A stretch of 5,433 nucleotides of DNA from Chloroflexota bacterium (GCA_021823555.1 JAKANW010000262.1:1-5433); one strand, 5' to 3'. Shown: positions 1 through 5,433, counted from the stretch's first letter. The notes: generated by a model from the sequence alone, not told the origin. Program-made: numbers and translations.

Positions 1-850
1 GCATGTCATCGGGGATCAGTTCAGCGGCCTTGTGATAATCCTCGGCGCGCCAAGCCGCCGCGATCTGGTCACGCAGAGCAGGCTCGAACCCAGCTTGTTG
101 CAGAGAGAAATTGGACAGCACGCTGATCATGTAGATCACGAACGGCTCGCGTTTGGCACGGTTCAATGCCTCACGGCGCGACTTGTCCACGTAGGTAAGC
201 AGATAGCCCGCGACGTCCACGGCGTTTTCGTCGCGGCCCGCTTCGAGCGAGGCCGTTTTCAGTTTGGCGATAAGCCGCTTCAGGTTCGAAATCGATTCAG
301 CGGGTCGCGCCAGGTAGCCGTCTGCTTTCCGTCCCGCGAGTTGCAGGAAAGGCGTTCGATATGCGGCGATGTAGATCGGCACACGATGCACGGGCGGGAA
401 CATCGGCTGAATGGGTGGCAGGTTCGGCGTCGCAGACGGGATGCGTTGCCCGGCCCACATGGCGCGCACAGTGTCAATGGCCTTGCTCACATTTTCCACA
501 CCGGCCTCGGGCGTGTATGGAATTCCAAGTTGAGCGAGCCGCAGAGGAATCGAAGTGCCCATTCCCAAAATGATTCGGCCTGGCGCCATCTCGTCCAGCG
601 CAGAGACGGTCATCGCGATCAGCGCGGGCGTGCGTGTGTACGCGCTCAACGCGCCCATCGCCACGCGTACGTTCGGAACTTGTACTGCGATGGCGGTCGC
701 ATACGTCACGGCATCGCGTTCATATAAACTATCGTGAATCCAAACAGAGTGGATTCCGCGTCGTTGGGCTTCATCTGCCCACCCAATGACATCTGAAACT
801 TTGCCGCGTGCGGCAAAGCCTATTCCGACTGCTCGGGCAAGTTCGGACAT
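1..850 (-). CDS. LLM class (luciferase-like) flavin/F420-dependent oxidoreductase, partial at C-terminus
   Basis: Reading the minus strand from the ATG at 850-848 gives 283 uninterrupted codons that run off the left edge, so the stop is outside the window. The protein starts MSELARAVGIGFAARGK and shows the usual layout of the bacterial luciferase-like TIM-barrel family. A first beta strand is followed by a helix and WADEAQRRGIHSVWIHDS (residues 24-41). Then come the strand VRVAMGALSAYTRTP (61-75), the helix LIAMTVSALDEMAPGR (77-92) and the loop ILGMGTS (94-100). A later strand, RVPIYIAAYRTPFLQLAGRKADGYL (split here as 156-170 and 171-180), fits the 'p-i-y-v-a-a ... a-g-~-~-a-D-G' signature of the F420-dependent methylene-tetrahydromethanopterin reductase-like branch. 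Family members usually have about 320-350 residues, so perhaps 40-60 are missing. The start is fixed by AGGAGGT six bases upstream. The substrate cannot be told from sequence; whether FMN or F420 is used is inference. It is probably soluble, since I see no signal peptide or membrane segment. Confidence 0.9.
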   Translation of the reverse strand, partial: MSELARAVGIGFAARGKVSDVIGWADEAQRRGIHSVWIHDSLYERDAVTYATAIAVQVPNVRVAMGALSAYTRTPALIAMTVSALDEMAPGRIILGMGTSIPLRLAQLGIPYTPEAGVENVSKAIDTVRAMWAGQRIPSATPNLPPIQPMFPPVHRVPIYIAAYRTPFLQLAGRKADGYLARPAESISNLKRLIAKLKTASLEAGRDENAVDVAGYLLTYVDKSRREALNRAKREPFVIYMISVLSNFSLQQAGFEPALRDQIAAAWRAEDYHKAAELIPDDM

Positions 851-856
851 CTTGCT

Positions 857-863
857 ACCTCCT
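857..863 (-). promoter_or_regulatory. Ribosome binding site of the LLM oxidoreductase
   Basis: On the minus strand the sequence is AGGAGGT, a full match to the anti-Shine-Dalgarno core. It lies six bases before the ATG at 850-848. It decides the start of the oxidoreductase. Confidence 0.85.
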
Positions 864-879
864 CGCGTTAATTGACGTG

Positions 880-908
880 ATTGTAGCGTCAGCCCGAATC
901 AACGACAA
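880..908 (-). promoter_or_regulatory. Candidate sigma70-type promoter for the LLM oxidoreductase
   Basis: On the minus strand TTGTCG (908-903; 4 of 6 matches to the consensus -35) is followed after exactly 17 bases by TACAAT (885-880; 5 of 6 matches to the -10). Transcription would start near 873, leaving a leader of about 20 bases that contains the Shine-Dalgarno sequence. This rests only on motif match and position. Confidence 0.5.
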
Positions 909-1420
909 GATACAAATGTCATCTTTATAACCCAATTAGAAGAATGAGGTCGTTGACATTCGTGCTGGGGTAGCCCGGCTTGAGCAAATCGTGGATGAAA
1001 TCAATAAATGAGTACTACGCATCGTTTCGAGACAGGGTATCTGCTGCGGCCACCCTAGGTCTTCCCATCTGCGAATGGACTACTAGGATTCAGGTCGTTG
1101 GGAGATAACTGTTCGGGTCAATTTACCACTTGAGATGCAGCGTAGATTGTAGCTTGCCAAGCAACATTTATCCTCCCAACCGTCAAAGACACCGTGCACT
1201 AATCAAGATTGACGCTGATTCGCAATGCACATGCATCATAAGGGAAATCGAAGGGAACATACGGTGATTCTATGCCCATGGACTGTTTACGCCGTGAATG
1301 ACTAACCGGGTAGAAAATGCGCCTTGCATAGTTATGTCCAACGCATGTAGGCAATCGAGATTTTTGCCTTGAGGTGTGCTTTCAAGGTAACTCTCCTATC
1401 CTTCACTAAGCACAAAAAAT
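909..1420. other. Gene-poor spacer between the oxidoreductase and the ComM remnant
   Basis: About 510 bases with no open frame on either strand that has a start, a ribosome binding site and recognisable protein content. I see no tRNA, rRNA, CRISPR or insertion-sequence end. Two things stand out. One is a short plus-strand frame (about 940-1008, ending in TGA) reading EVVDIRAGVARLEQIVDEINK, which looks like the helical tail of a protein but has no start. The other is a pair of overlapping small inverted repeats at 1349-1387. The stretch probably includes the decayed or deleted front part of the locus that left the ComM fragment. Confidence 0.5.
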
Positions 1421-1924
1421 ATGTTCGATTGTGTATATCCCTGTCCCTGTGGCCATTTTTTTGATACACAAAAGGCATGTACGTGTGCTCCTGCTGTCGT
1501 TACCAAATACCAAAAACGGATATCTGGTCCCTTGTTGGACCGGATTGATATTCACATTGAAGTTCCTCGTGTGGATTACGATAAGTTGAGCGGCGATAGG
1601 GTGGGGGAGTCGTCCGATGTCATCCGCGCCCGCGTGCGAGCCGCACGCAATATTCAAAGTAAGCGTTTCTCGAATAACGAATCTCGAGACATAATTTGCA
1701 ACGAAGACATGCGTGTCGGGGAGATCAGACAGTTCTGCAAACTAGATGATCAAAACCAAAGCCTGATGGGTTCCGCAATGACGCAGTTTAATCTATCAGC
1801 GCGTGGCTATCACCGCGTATTGAAGTTAGCGCGCACGATTGCGGATCTGGCGGGGAGTGATGAAATCCAGTCTGTCCATTTGGCAGAGGCGTTGCAGTAT
1901 CGTCCGAAGTTGATGATGGGATGA
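1421..1924 (+). pseudogene. C-terminal remnant of ComM/YifB-type Mg chelatase-like AAA+ ATPase
   Basis: The 167-residue frame matches the last third of YifB/ComM proteins, which normally have about 500 residues. ComM is known in naturally competent bacteria as a DNA helicase that promotes branch migration during transformation. Visible landmarks are PCPCG (8-12), the sensor-1 region that normally reads NPCPCG; a second Cys pair CTC (20-22); and KRISGPLLDRIDIHIEVPR (32-50), the strongest signature. After these come a variable linker, LSARGYHRVLKLARTIADLAG (split as 125-135 and 136-145, sensor-2 region), and LAEALQYRP (154-162), the normal C-terminal end. Missing are the N-terminal domain, the Walker A loop and Walker B. 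An in-frame TAA lies at 1388-1390 and I see no ribosome binding site before the ATG at 1421. The Asn before PCPCG is Tyr here. The retained part has no internal stop or frameshift, so truncation may be recent, or the fragment could still be expressed. An ATPase without a P-loop cannot work as a ComM motor. Confidence 0.82.
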
Positions 1925-1957
1925 AGGAAGCCGCTGTCGGAAAAAGGTATATGTTCT

Positions 1958-1994
1958 ATAAAAAAGACCAGCGTGGTTATTAACCACGCCAGTC
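1958..1994 (-). terminator. Rho-independent terminator of the cobalamin operon
   Basis: On the minus strand the arms GACTGGCGTGGTT (1994-1982) and AACCACGCTGGTC (1978-1966) form a 13-bp stem with two G-U wobbles and the three-base loop AAT. The stem is followed at once by six T (1965-1960) and then ATA. On the plus strand the two wobbles become C-A mismatches and no T-run follows, so the structure is directional and serves transcripts coming from cobU. It lies about 250 bases after the cobU stop. Confidence 0.88.
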
Positions 1995-2179
1995 GATTCA
2001 TTTGCAATCTCCAGTTTTGATTACTGTGCAGAAATTGTGGTCCAGCCAGTCGCATGCCTTTGGTGAAGCAATCGAATCTCGTCGGGAAGTGCAATTTTTC
2101 CAATCAGCGGGATGAAATATTGTCAGGGTAATGTTTGATTGAGGTTCCGGAATCCAATGGTGTCGAGAGAGCAGTCACT

Positions 2180-2195
2180 ATGAGTTCAGACTCAT
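2180..2195 (+). repeat. Small hairpin downstream of the ComM remnant
   Basis: ATGAGT (2180-2185) and ACTCAT (2190-2195) form a perfect 6-bp inverted repeat with the loop TCAG. On the plus strand it is followed by the T-rich TTATTTATAT. It could act as a weak terminator for plus-strand transcripts, but the stem is AT-rich and the T-run is broken, so this is tentative. Confidence 0.3.
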
Positions 2196-2242
2196 TTATT
2201 TATATGAACAGAGTATAGATTGTATAGCAAAAACGATGTATT

Positions 2243-2809
2243 TTAAAAGCTTGCCCTGAACGCCTGGATCGGTATGGGAATGCCCGCTACAATCCACAAG
2301 ACTTCATCGGCCTGTCCAGCCAGGCGCTGATTAGTGTGTCCCAATAAGTCGCGGTAGAGCCGTCCCAAGGGATACTCTGGCACCAATCCCAAACCAACCT
2401 CGTTCGAGACGATAATCCAAAACTGTTCGTTCTCGCGGATGAAGGCAAGCAGTTCGGTGACTTCCGCTTCTACCCGCGCTGAGGCGGATGCCTCGTCGGG
2501 ATGATCAAGGTCACTTTGGCCGAGCAACAGCAGGTTGCTCACAAGTAATGTGGCGCAATCCAAAAGAATCATCTCGGTGTCGGGGAGATTCTCCTTCAAC
2601 ACCCGTGCGATGCCATAGGGGATTTCGAGAGTCAACCAGTGAGCGGGGCGTTCGGCGCGGTGTTTAGCAATGCGCGCGGTCATTTCGTCATCGCCTGCCT
2701 GCCCGGTGGCGATAAACGTCACCGATTTTCCAGAACGTTCAGCCACCTTTTGAGCGTAAGCGGATTTTCCGCTGCGTGCCCCACCGAGGAGAAAAGTTAG
2801 TCTGCCCAT
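2243..2809 (-). CDS. cobU: Adenosylcobinamide kinase / adenosylcobinamide-phosphate guanylyltransferase
   Basis: This 188-residue protein, of usual family length, phosphorylates adenosylcobinamide and then transfers GMP to give adenosylcobinamide-GDP, which CobS later joins to the lower ligand. The P-loop is GGARSGKS (9-16). RIAKHRAERPAHW (46-58) holds the conserved His region; His50 by family comparison should be the residue that takes up GMP (called His46 in Salmonella CobU). LLDCATLLVSNLL (82-94) is the Walker B-like stretch. VSNEVGLGLVPEYPLGRLYR (134-153), DLLGHTNQRLA (154-164) and ADEVLWIVAGIP (167-178) complete the signature. The frame stays open upstream to 2941, but the start chosen is the ATG at 2809-2807. 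It puts the P-loop in its normal place and has GGAG eight bases before it. The start overlaps the end of cobQ by 13 bases, so coupled translation is likely. It is the last gene of the operon. The name cobP is used for the same enzyme in Pseudomonas. Confidence 0.96.
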   Translation of the reverse strand: MGRLTFLLGGARSGKSAYAQKVAERSGKSVTFIATGQAGDDEMTARIAKHRAERPAHWLTLEIPYGIARVLKENLPDTEMILLDCATLLVSNLLLLGQSDLDHPDEASASARVEAEVTELLAFIRENEQFWIIVSNEVGLGLVPEYPLGRLYRDLLGHTNQRLAGQADEVLWIVAGIPIPIQAFRASF

Positions 2810-4308
2810 ACGATTTTCTCCAACAACTCCATGTTGGATGCACGTTCGACGACATCCGCCAGCCTGGTGAGCGATTGAGCAAATAACTCGCTTTGTGGCA
2901 ACGCTTGGGAATTGCTTTTCCAGCCCAGGCTTTCTAGCCAAGCCTGACGGAACGCGTCATTTGCGAAAAGCCCATGCAGATAACATCCCCAAACCCGACC
3001 GTTAGACGAAACGCATCCATCCGGGACCTTGACCTGTTCGCCGTTTCGCTGTGCAATCTCCAACCACAGCGCCTGACTTTGTGTCTCGCCGCTGTGGATT
3101 TCATAGCCATCGAGCATGGAATCGTTCAAGCGGCCCATCCATCCATTCTCGCAATGGACACGCGCCCGCGCCTGAAAGGTGGCTTTCTCTTTTAAGAACT
3201 GCGTTGTGATGGGCAGAAGCCCCAGGCCAGAAATATGATCCGTTTTCGATTCAACATAATGCGGGTCGGTAAGCCATTCGCCGAGCATTTGGTAACCGCC
3301 GCAAATCCCCACGACCGCGCCGCCGTGTTGAGCAAACCGAGTCACCTCGTCCGCCAGCCTGTTTTCGCACAACCATTCCAAATCTGCGATAGTGCTTTTG
3401 GTTCCAGGGATGATGATGGCATTCGGATTGCCTAGGTCGCGTGGCGAGGAAACATAGCGTACGCGTACATCCGCCTCTACTTCGAGCGGGTCAAAATCGT
3501 CGAAGTTGGCGATGCGCGGCAGGGCCAAAACGGCTATGTCTGTTTGTTTAACGGAAGCAGGCTGAGAGGCGCTCGAAGCGTTCTCTATCGAAACGGCATC
3601 CTCGTCAGGCAGTCGTAAATCCCTGAAAAATGGAATCACGCCTAAGACAGGCACACTTCCTCTATCTTCGAGAATTTGAATTCCGTCATCAAAGAGAGAA
3701 GCGTCGCCGCGAAATTTGTTGACCACGAATCCGCGCACGTGGGCGCGTTCCTCGGGTTCGAGAAGCCAGAGTGTGCCAAGCAGCTGCGCAAAAATGCCGC
3801 CGCGATCAATGTCGCCGACAAGCAAAACGGGCGCTTGGGCATAGCGCGCGATGGACATGTTGACAATATCGCCGCGCTTGAGGTTGAGTTCGGCGGGACT
3901 GCCCGCGCCCTCGATGATGACCAAATCATAAGCGGCACGCAACCGATCCAACGCTGCCGTGACATATTCCCACAGAATGTTTTTTTTCTCCCCGTAGTTT
4001 TTCGCTTCCAGCGTCTGCCAGACGCGCCCCATGAGAATAATTTGTGAACGTGAATCGGCTTCGGGTTTGATGAGGATGGGATTCATGTCCGCGGTCGGAG
4101 CGAGGCCAGCCGCCAGGGCTTGCAAAGCCTGAGCGCGGCCTATCTCACTGCCATCGGCGCAGACGGCGGCATTATTGGACATGTTCTGCGCCTTGAAAGG
4201 TGTCACGCGCACGCCGCGCCTGGCGTAGATGCGACACAACGCGGTGACGAGCAGGCTTTTGCCTACCGAGGAACTACTGCCCTGGATCATCAACACTTTG
4301 GCGGCCAT
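2797..4308 (-). CDS. cobQ: Cobyric acid synthase (glutamine-hydrolysing)
   Basis: CobQ (CbiP) adds amide groups to the b, d, e and g side chains of adenosylcobyrinic acid a,c-diamide, using ATP and glutamine-derived ammonia, to form adenosylcobyric acid. The protein has 503 residues, as usual. The N-terminal dethiobiotin-synthetase-like ATPase domain shows the P-loop GSSSSVGKS (10-18), PFKAQNMSNNA (37-47), EGAGSPAELNL (133-143), DIVNM (147-151), VGDIDRGGIFAQLLGT (164-179) and NKFRGD (197-202). The C-terminal class I glutaminase-like domain starts near LPRIANFDDFDPLE (263-276). It contains PGTKST (301-306), the nucleophile elbow VGICGGYQMLG (333-343) with catalytic Cys336, GYEIHSGET (401-409) and GCYLHGLF (441-448) with His445. 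Start ATG 4308-4306 has TGGAGGG five bases upstream. It overlaps the end of cobC by 35 bases and the start of cobU by 13. All key residues are present, so it should be active. The enzyme is cytosolic. Confidence 0.98.
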   Translation of the reverse strand: MAAKVLMIQGSSSSVGKSLLVTALCRIYARRGVRVTPFKAQNMSNNAAVCADGSEIGRAQALQALAAGLAPTADMNPILIKPEADSRSQIILMGRVWQTLEAKNYGEKKNILWEYVTAALDRLRAAYDLVIIEGAGSPAELNLKRGDIVNMSIARYAQAPVLLVGDIDRGGIFAQLLGTLWLLEPEERAHVRGFVVNKFRGDASLFDDGIQILEDRGSVPVLGVIPFFRDLRLPDEDAVSIENASSASQPASVKQTDIAVLALPRIANFDDFDPLEVEADVRVRYVSSPRDLGNPNAIIIPGTKSTIADLEWLCENRLADEVTRFAQHGGAVVGICGGYQMLGEWLTDPHYVESKTDHISGLGLLPITTQFLKEKATFQARARVHCENGWMGRLNDSMLDGYEIHSGETQSQALWLEIAQRNGEQVKVPDGCVSSNGRVWGCYLHGLFANDAFRQAWLESLGWKSNSQALPQSELFAQSLTRLADVVERASNMELLEKIVWAD

Positions 4309-4915
4309 GGATGCCCTCCAAATGACAGGTATCGTTCAATAAATTGAGGATCGCACCAGCAGGATAAAACGCGATTTCGGAAAGCGAAGCGGGAGAAAGG
4401 TGGAATTGCCAGTAGCAGGATGGGGGCAGGCTAAGCGCAAGGCATAACAAAATTTGCAGCGGGCCTCCATGTGCGACGATCAAAATGGTTTTATTAGCGT
4501 GCTGTGCGCGAAGATCATCTAACAGGGATTGTATACGCGTGGTTAATTCATTGAGCGTTTCACCATTGGGCGCGGAAGTTGTGAGAAGATCAGCCTCCCA
4601 CGCGGCCAGAGTGGACGGATCCCTTTGTCTGACTTCATCATAAGTCAGTCCTTCCCAATCACCGAAATGGATTTCGCGCAGGCGCGAGTCGGTGCGAATC
4701 TTACAGCCATGAGGCGCGGCGATAAGACTTGCGGTTTCGCGGGCGCGCCCCAGATCGCTGACACAGATGAGGTCAATGCGTTCGCAGGCCAAACGCTTTC
4801 CCAAAGCAGCCGCTTGTTGACGACCTGTATCATTGAGCGGCACATCGCTTTGGCCCTGAAAACGTTGTGCGTCGTTCCAGTCGGTTTGTCCGTGACGGGC
4901 AAGGAGGAGTTTCAT
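4274..4915 (-). CDS. cobC: Histidine phosphatase family protein, probable alpha-ribazole-5'-phosphate phosphatase
   Basis: The 213-residue protein belongs to the phosphoglycerate mutase-like histidine phosphatase superfamily. ARHGQTDWN (6-14) carries the catalytic His8 that is phosphorylated, with Arg7. SDLGRARETA (53-62) gives the second conserved Arg57. LREIHFGDWEGLTYDE (79-94) holds the acid Glu81. IVAHGGPLQILL (146-157) holds the second His149. In CobC the reaction is removal of phosphate from alpha-ribazole-5'-phosphate or adenosylcobalamin-5'-phosphate. Family motifs alone do not separate this from other small phosphatases; the position between cobD and cobQ is what makes CobC likely. 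The frame is open upstream to 5059, but that part overlaps cobD and has no homologous look, so I start at ATG 4915-4913, directly before KLLLARHG. The cobD stop lies one base before the ATG, and an AGGAG sits 11 bases upstream, inside cobD. The 3' end overlaps cobQ by 35 bases. Confidence 0.9.
   Translation of the reverse strand: MKLLLARHGQTDWNDAQRFQGQSDVPLNDTGRQQAAALGKRLACERIDLICVSDLGRARETASLIAAPHGCKIRTDSRLREIHFGDWEGLTYDEVRQRDPSTLAAWEADLLTTSAPNGETLNELTTRIQSLLDDLRAQHANKTILIVAHGGPLQILLCLALSLPPSCYWQFHLSPASLSEIAFYPAGAILNLLNDTCHLEGIHGRQSVDDPGQ
4314..4320 (-). promoter_or_regulatory. Ribosome binding site of cobQ, inside the end of cobC
   Basis: The minus strand reads TGGAGGG five bases before the cobQ ATG (4308-4306). 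It sits within the last codons of cobC, so ribosomes finishing cobC pass over it. This supports the chosen cobQ start and coupled translation. Confidence 0.75.
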
Positions 4916-4916
4916 T

Positions 4917-5433
4917 TCATCCCGATCTCCTCTCCTTCTCCCAAGCAGGGAAGAAGGGTAGCTCTTGCAACAGCCGCATATTTTCATCATGTGTGCGCGT
5001 GGCGAGGCGGATGTAGGCGGGTAGGCCAAACGAAGCGCAATCGCGGACCAATATGCCACGCCTCAATAGCCTTTGGCGAAAGTCTGCACCGCCTCCAACA
5101 GGGAGAAGAAAGTAATGCGTTGGAGATGGAACGGGAGCATAGCCCAGGCCTTTCAATCCAGCGACCAGGGTTTGCTTTTCTATTTGCAATTTAGCCAGCG
5201 TCTCACGTTGATGCGTTTCATCCTGCAAGGCGGTCAGTCCGGCAACCTGCGCCAGCGCATTGACATTCCACGCCGGGCGGACGCCCGCCAAAGCCCGAAT
5301 GAGTTGTTCATCTGCGACCATGTATCCGAGGCGCAGGGCCGCCAGGGCGTAATCCTTGGTCATCGAGCGCAGGATCAAAATATTATTGCGGCGAAACGTA
5401 ACGGCGGATTTCATTCCAGGCACAAACGCAAGA
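4917..5433 (-). CDS. cobD: Threonine-phosphate decarboxylase (class I/II PLP aminotransferase fold), partial at N-terminus
   Basis: The gene enters from the right edge, and only its last 171 residues are here. That is about half of the roughly 360 expected. The visible part starts LAFVPGMKSAV. It then gives ILILRSMTKDYALAALRLGY (visible residues 18-37), which contains the pyridoxal phosphate-binding Lys in S-M-T-K (visible residue 26) and the phosphate-contacting Arg in LRLGY. Near the end, GILVRDCASFGLPAYIRLAT (split here: motif V-R-D-C-x-x-F-G-L then Y-I-R) supplies the carboxylate-binding Arg. Both CobD and histidinol-phosphate aminotransferase (HisC) share this plan. The 'RS-x-TK-x-y-a' wording and the place in a cobalamin operon favour CobD, which makes (R)-1-aminopropan-2-ol phosphate from L-threonine phosphate. 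The stop TGA (4919-4917) is one base from the cobC start. No frameshift is seen. The start, promoter and any leader lie outside the window. Confidence 0.9.
   Translation of the reverse strand, partial: LAFVPGMKSAVTFRRNNILILRSMTKDYALAALRLGYMVADEQLIRALAGVRPAWNVNALAQVAGLTALQDETHQRETLAKLQIEKQTLVAGLKGLGYAPVPSPTHYFLLPVGGGADFRQRLLRRGILVRDCASFGLPAYIRLATRTHDENMRLLQELPFFPAWEKERRSG

Larger units (their letters stand above)
1925..2242. other. Non-coding stretch between the ComM remnant and cobU
   Basis: About 320 bases lie between convergent genes and contain no convincing protein gene. They hold the minus-strand terminator (1958-1994) and two small inverted repeats (2138-2158 and 2180-2195). The part from 1995 to 2242 would be the 3' untranslated region of the cobalamin operon if the terminator belongs to it. 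DprA, a frequent neighbour of ComM in other genomes, is not recognisable here. Confidence 0.55.

Noticed and set aside
32..727. Long plus-strand open frame of 231 codons
   Set aside because: It lies antisense to the LLM oxidoreductase, which has clear family motifs, a strong ribosome binding site and a promoter. The antisense protein is rich in Arg and His and has no recognisable domain.
953..958. Perfect TTGACA on the plus strand in the spacer
   Set aside because: No -10-like hexamer is found 16-18 bases downstream; the sequence there is GC-rich (around CGGCTT). It is not called a promoter.
909..1420. Possible tRNA, CRISPR or cobalamin riboswitch
   Set aside because: I found no cloverleaf pairing, no regularly spaced direct repeats and no B12-box-like arrangement. 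A riboswitch for the cobalamin operon would be expected beyond the right edge.
1810..2103. Minus-strand open frame of 97 codons
   Set aside because: It crosses the ComM remnant and the terminator hairpin, has no ribosome binding site that I can see and no family resemblance. It is treated as a shadow frame.
2810..2941. Upstream extension of the cobU frame (44 extra residues)
   Set aside because: The extension lies inside the cobQ coding end, does not resemble the family, and would displace the P-loop from its normal N-terminal place. GGAG before the ATG at 2809 fits better.
4916..5059. Upstream extension of the cobC frame (48 extra residues)
   Set aside because: It overlaps the C-terminus of cobD, whose motifs are clear. 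Histidine phosphatases of this type begin just before the RHG motif.
4625..5194. Plus-strand open frame of 189 codons
   Set aside because: It is antisense to cobC and cobD, both with complete motifs. It is a by-product of codon bias on the other strand.

Overview
The window looks like bacterial chromosome of moderate GC. The protein character is compatible with a Chloroflexota (Anaerolineae-like) genome, but that placement is an impression and not a proven assignment. I see four parts.

(1) Positions 1-850, minus strand: the first 283 residues of a luciferase-like (LLM class) flavin- or F420-dependent oxidoreductase, cut by the window edge. It has a strong Shine-Dalgarno sequence and a plausible sigma70-type promoter at 880-908.

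(2) Positions 909-1420 hold no convincing gene. They contain small inverted repeats and a 22-codon coding-like tail. Next, at 1421-1924 on the plus strand, is the C-terminal third of a ComM/YifB-type magnesium-chelatase-like AAA+ ATPase. It has lost the N-terminal domain, Walker A and Walker B, so it is best read as a gene remnant.

(3) Positions 1925-2242 are non-coding. They contain a well-formed rho-independent terminator that works on the minus strand (1958-1994), facing the end of the cobalamin operon.

(4) Positions 2243-5433, minus strand: a compact cobalamin (vitamin B12) late-pathway operon read from right to left. The order is a CobD-type threonine-phosphate decarboxylase (partial, N-terminus outside the window), a CobC-type alpha-ribazole phosphatase of the histidine phosphatase superfamily, CobQ/CbiP cobyric acid synthase, and CobU/CobP adenosylcobinamide kinase/guanylyltransferase. 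The genes are 1 bp apart (cobD-cobC) or overlap by 35 bp (cobC-cobQ) and 13 bp (cobQ-cobU), so translational coupling is likely. Together they make the aminopropanol-phosphate arm (CobD), amidate the corrin ring (CobQ), activate adenosylcobinamide to the GDP form (CobU) and dephosphorylate the lower-ligand nucleotide (CobC). CobS and the amide-forming CbiB are not in the window. The operon promoter, and any B12 riboswitch, would lie beyond the right edge.

I found no clear sign of an undescribed system. The points most worth a second look are the decapitated ComM gene in its gene-poor surroundings, and the roughly 250-nt untranslated stretch between cobU and its apparent terminator.
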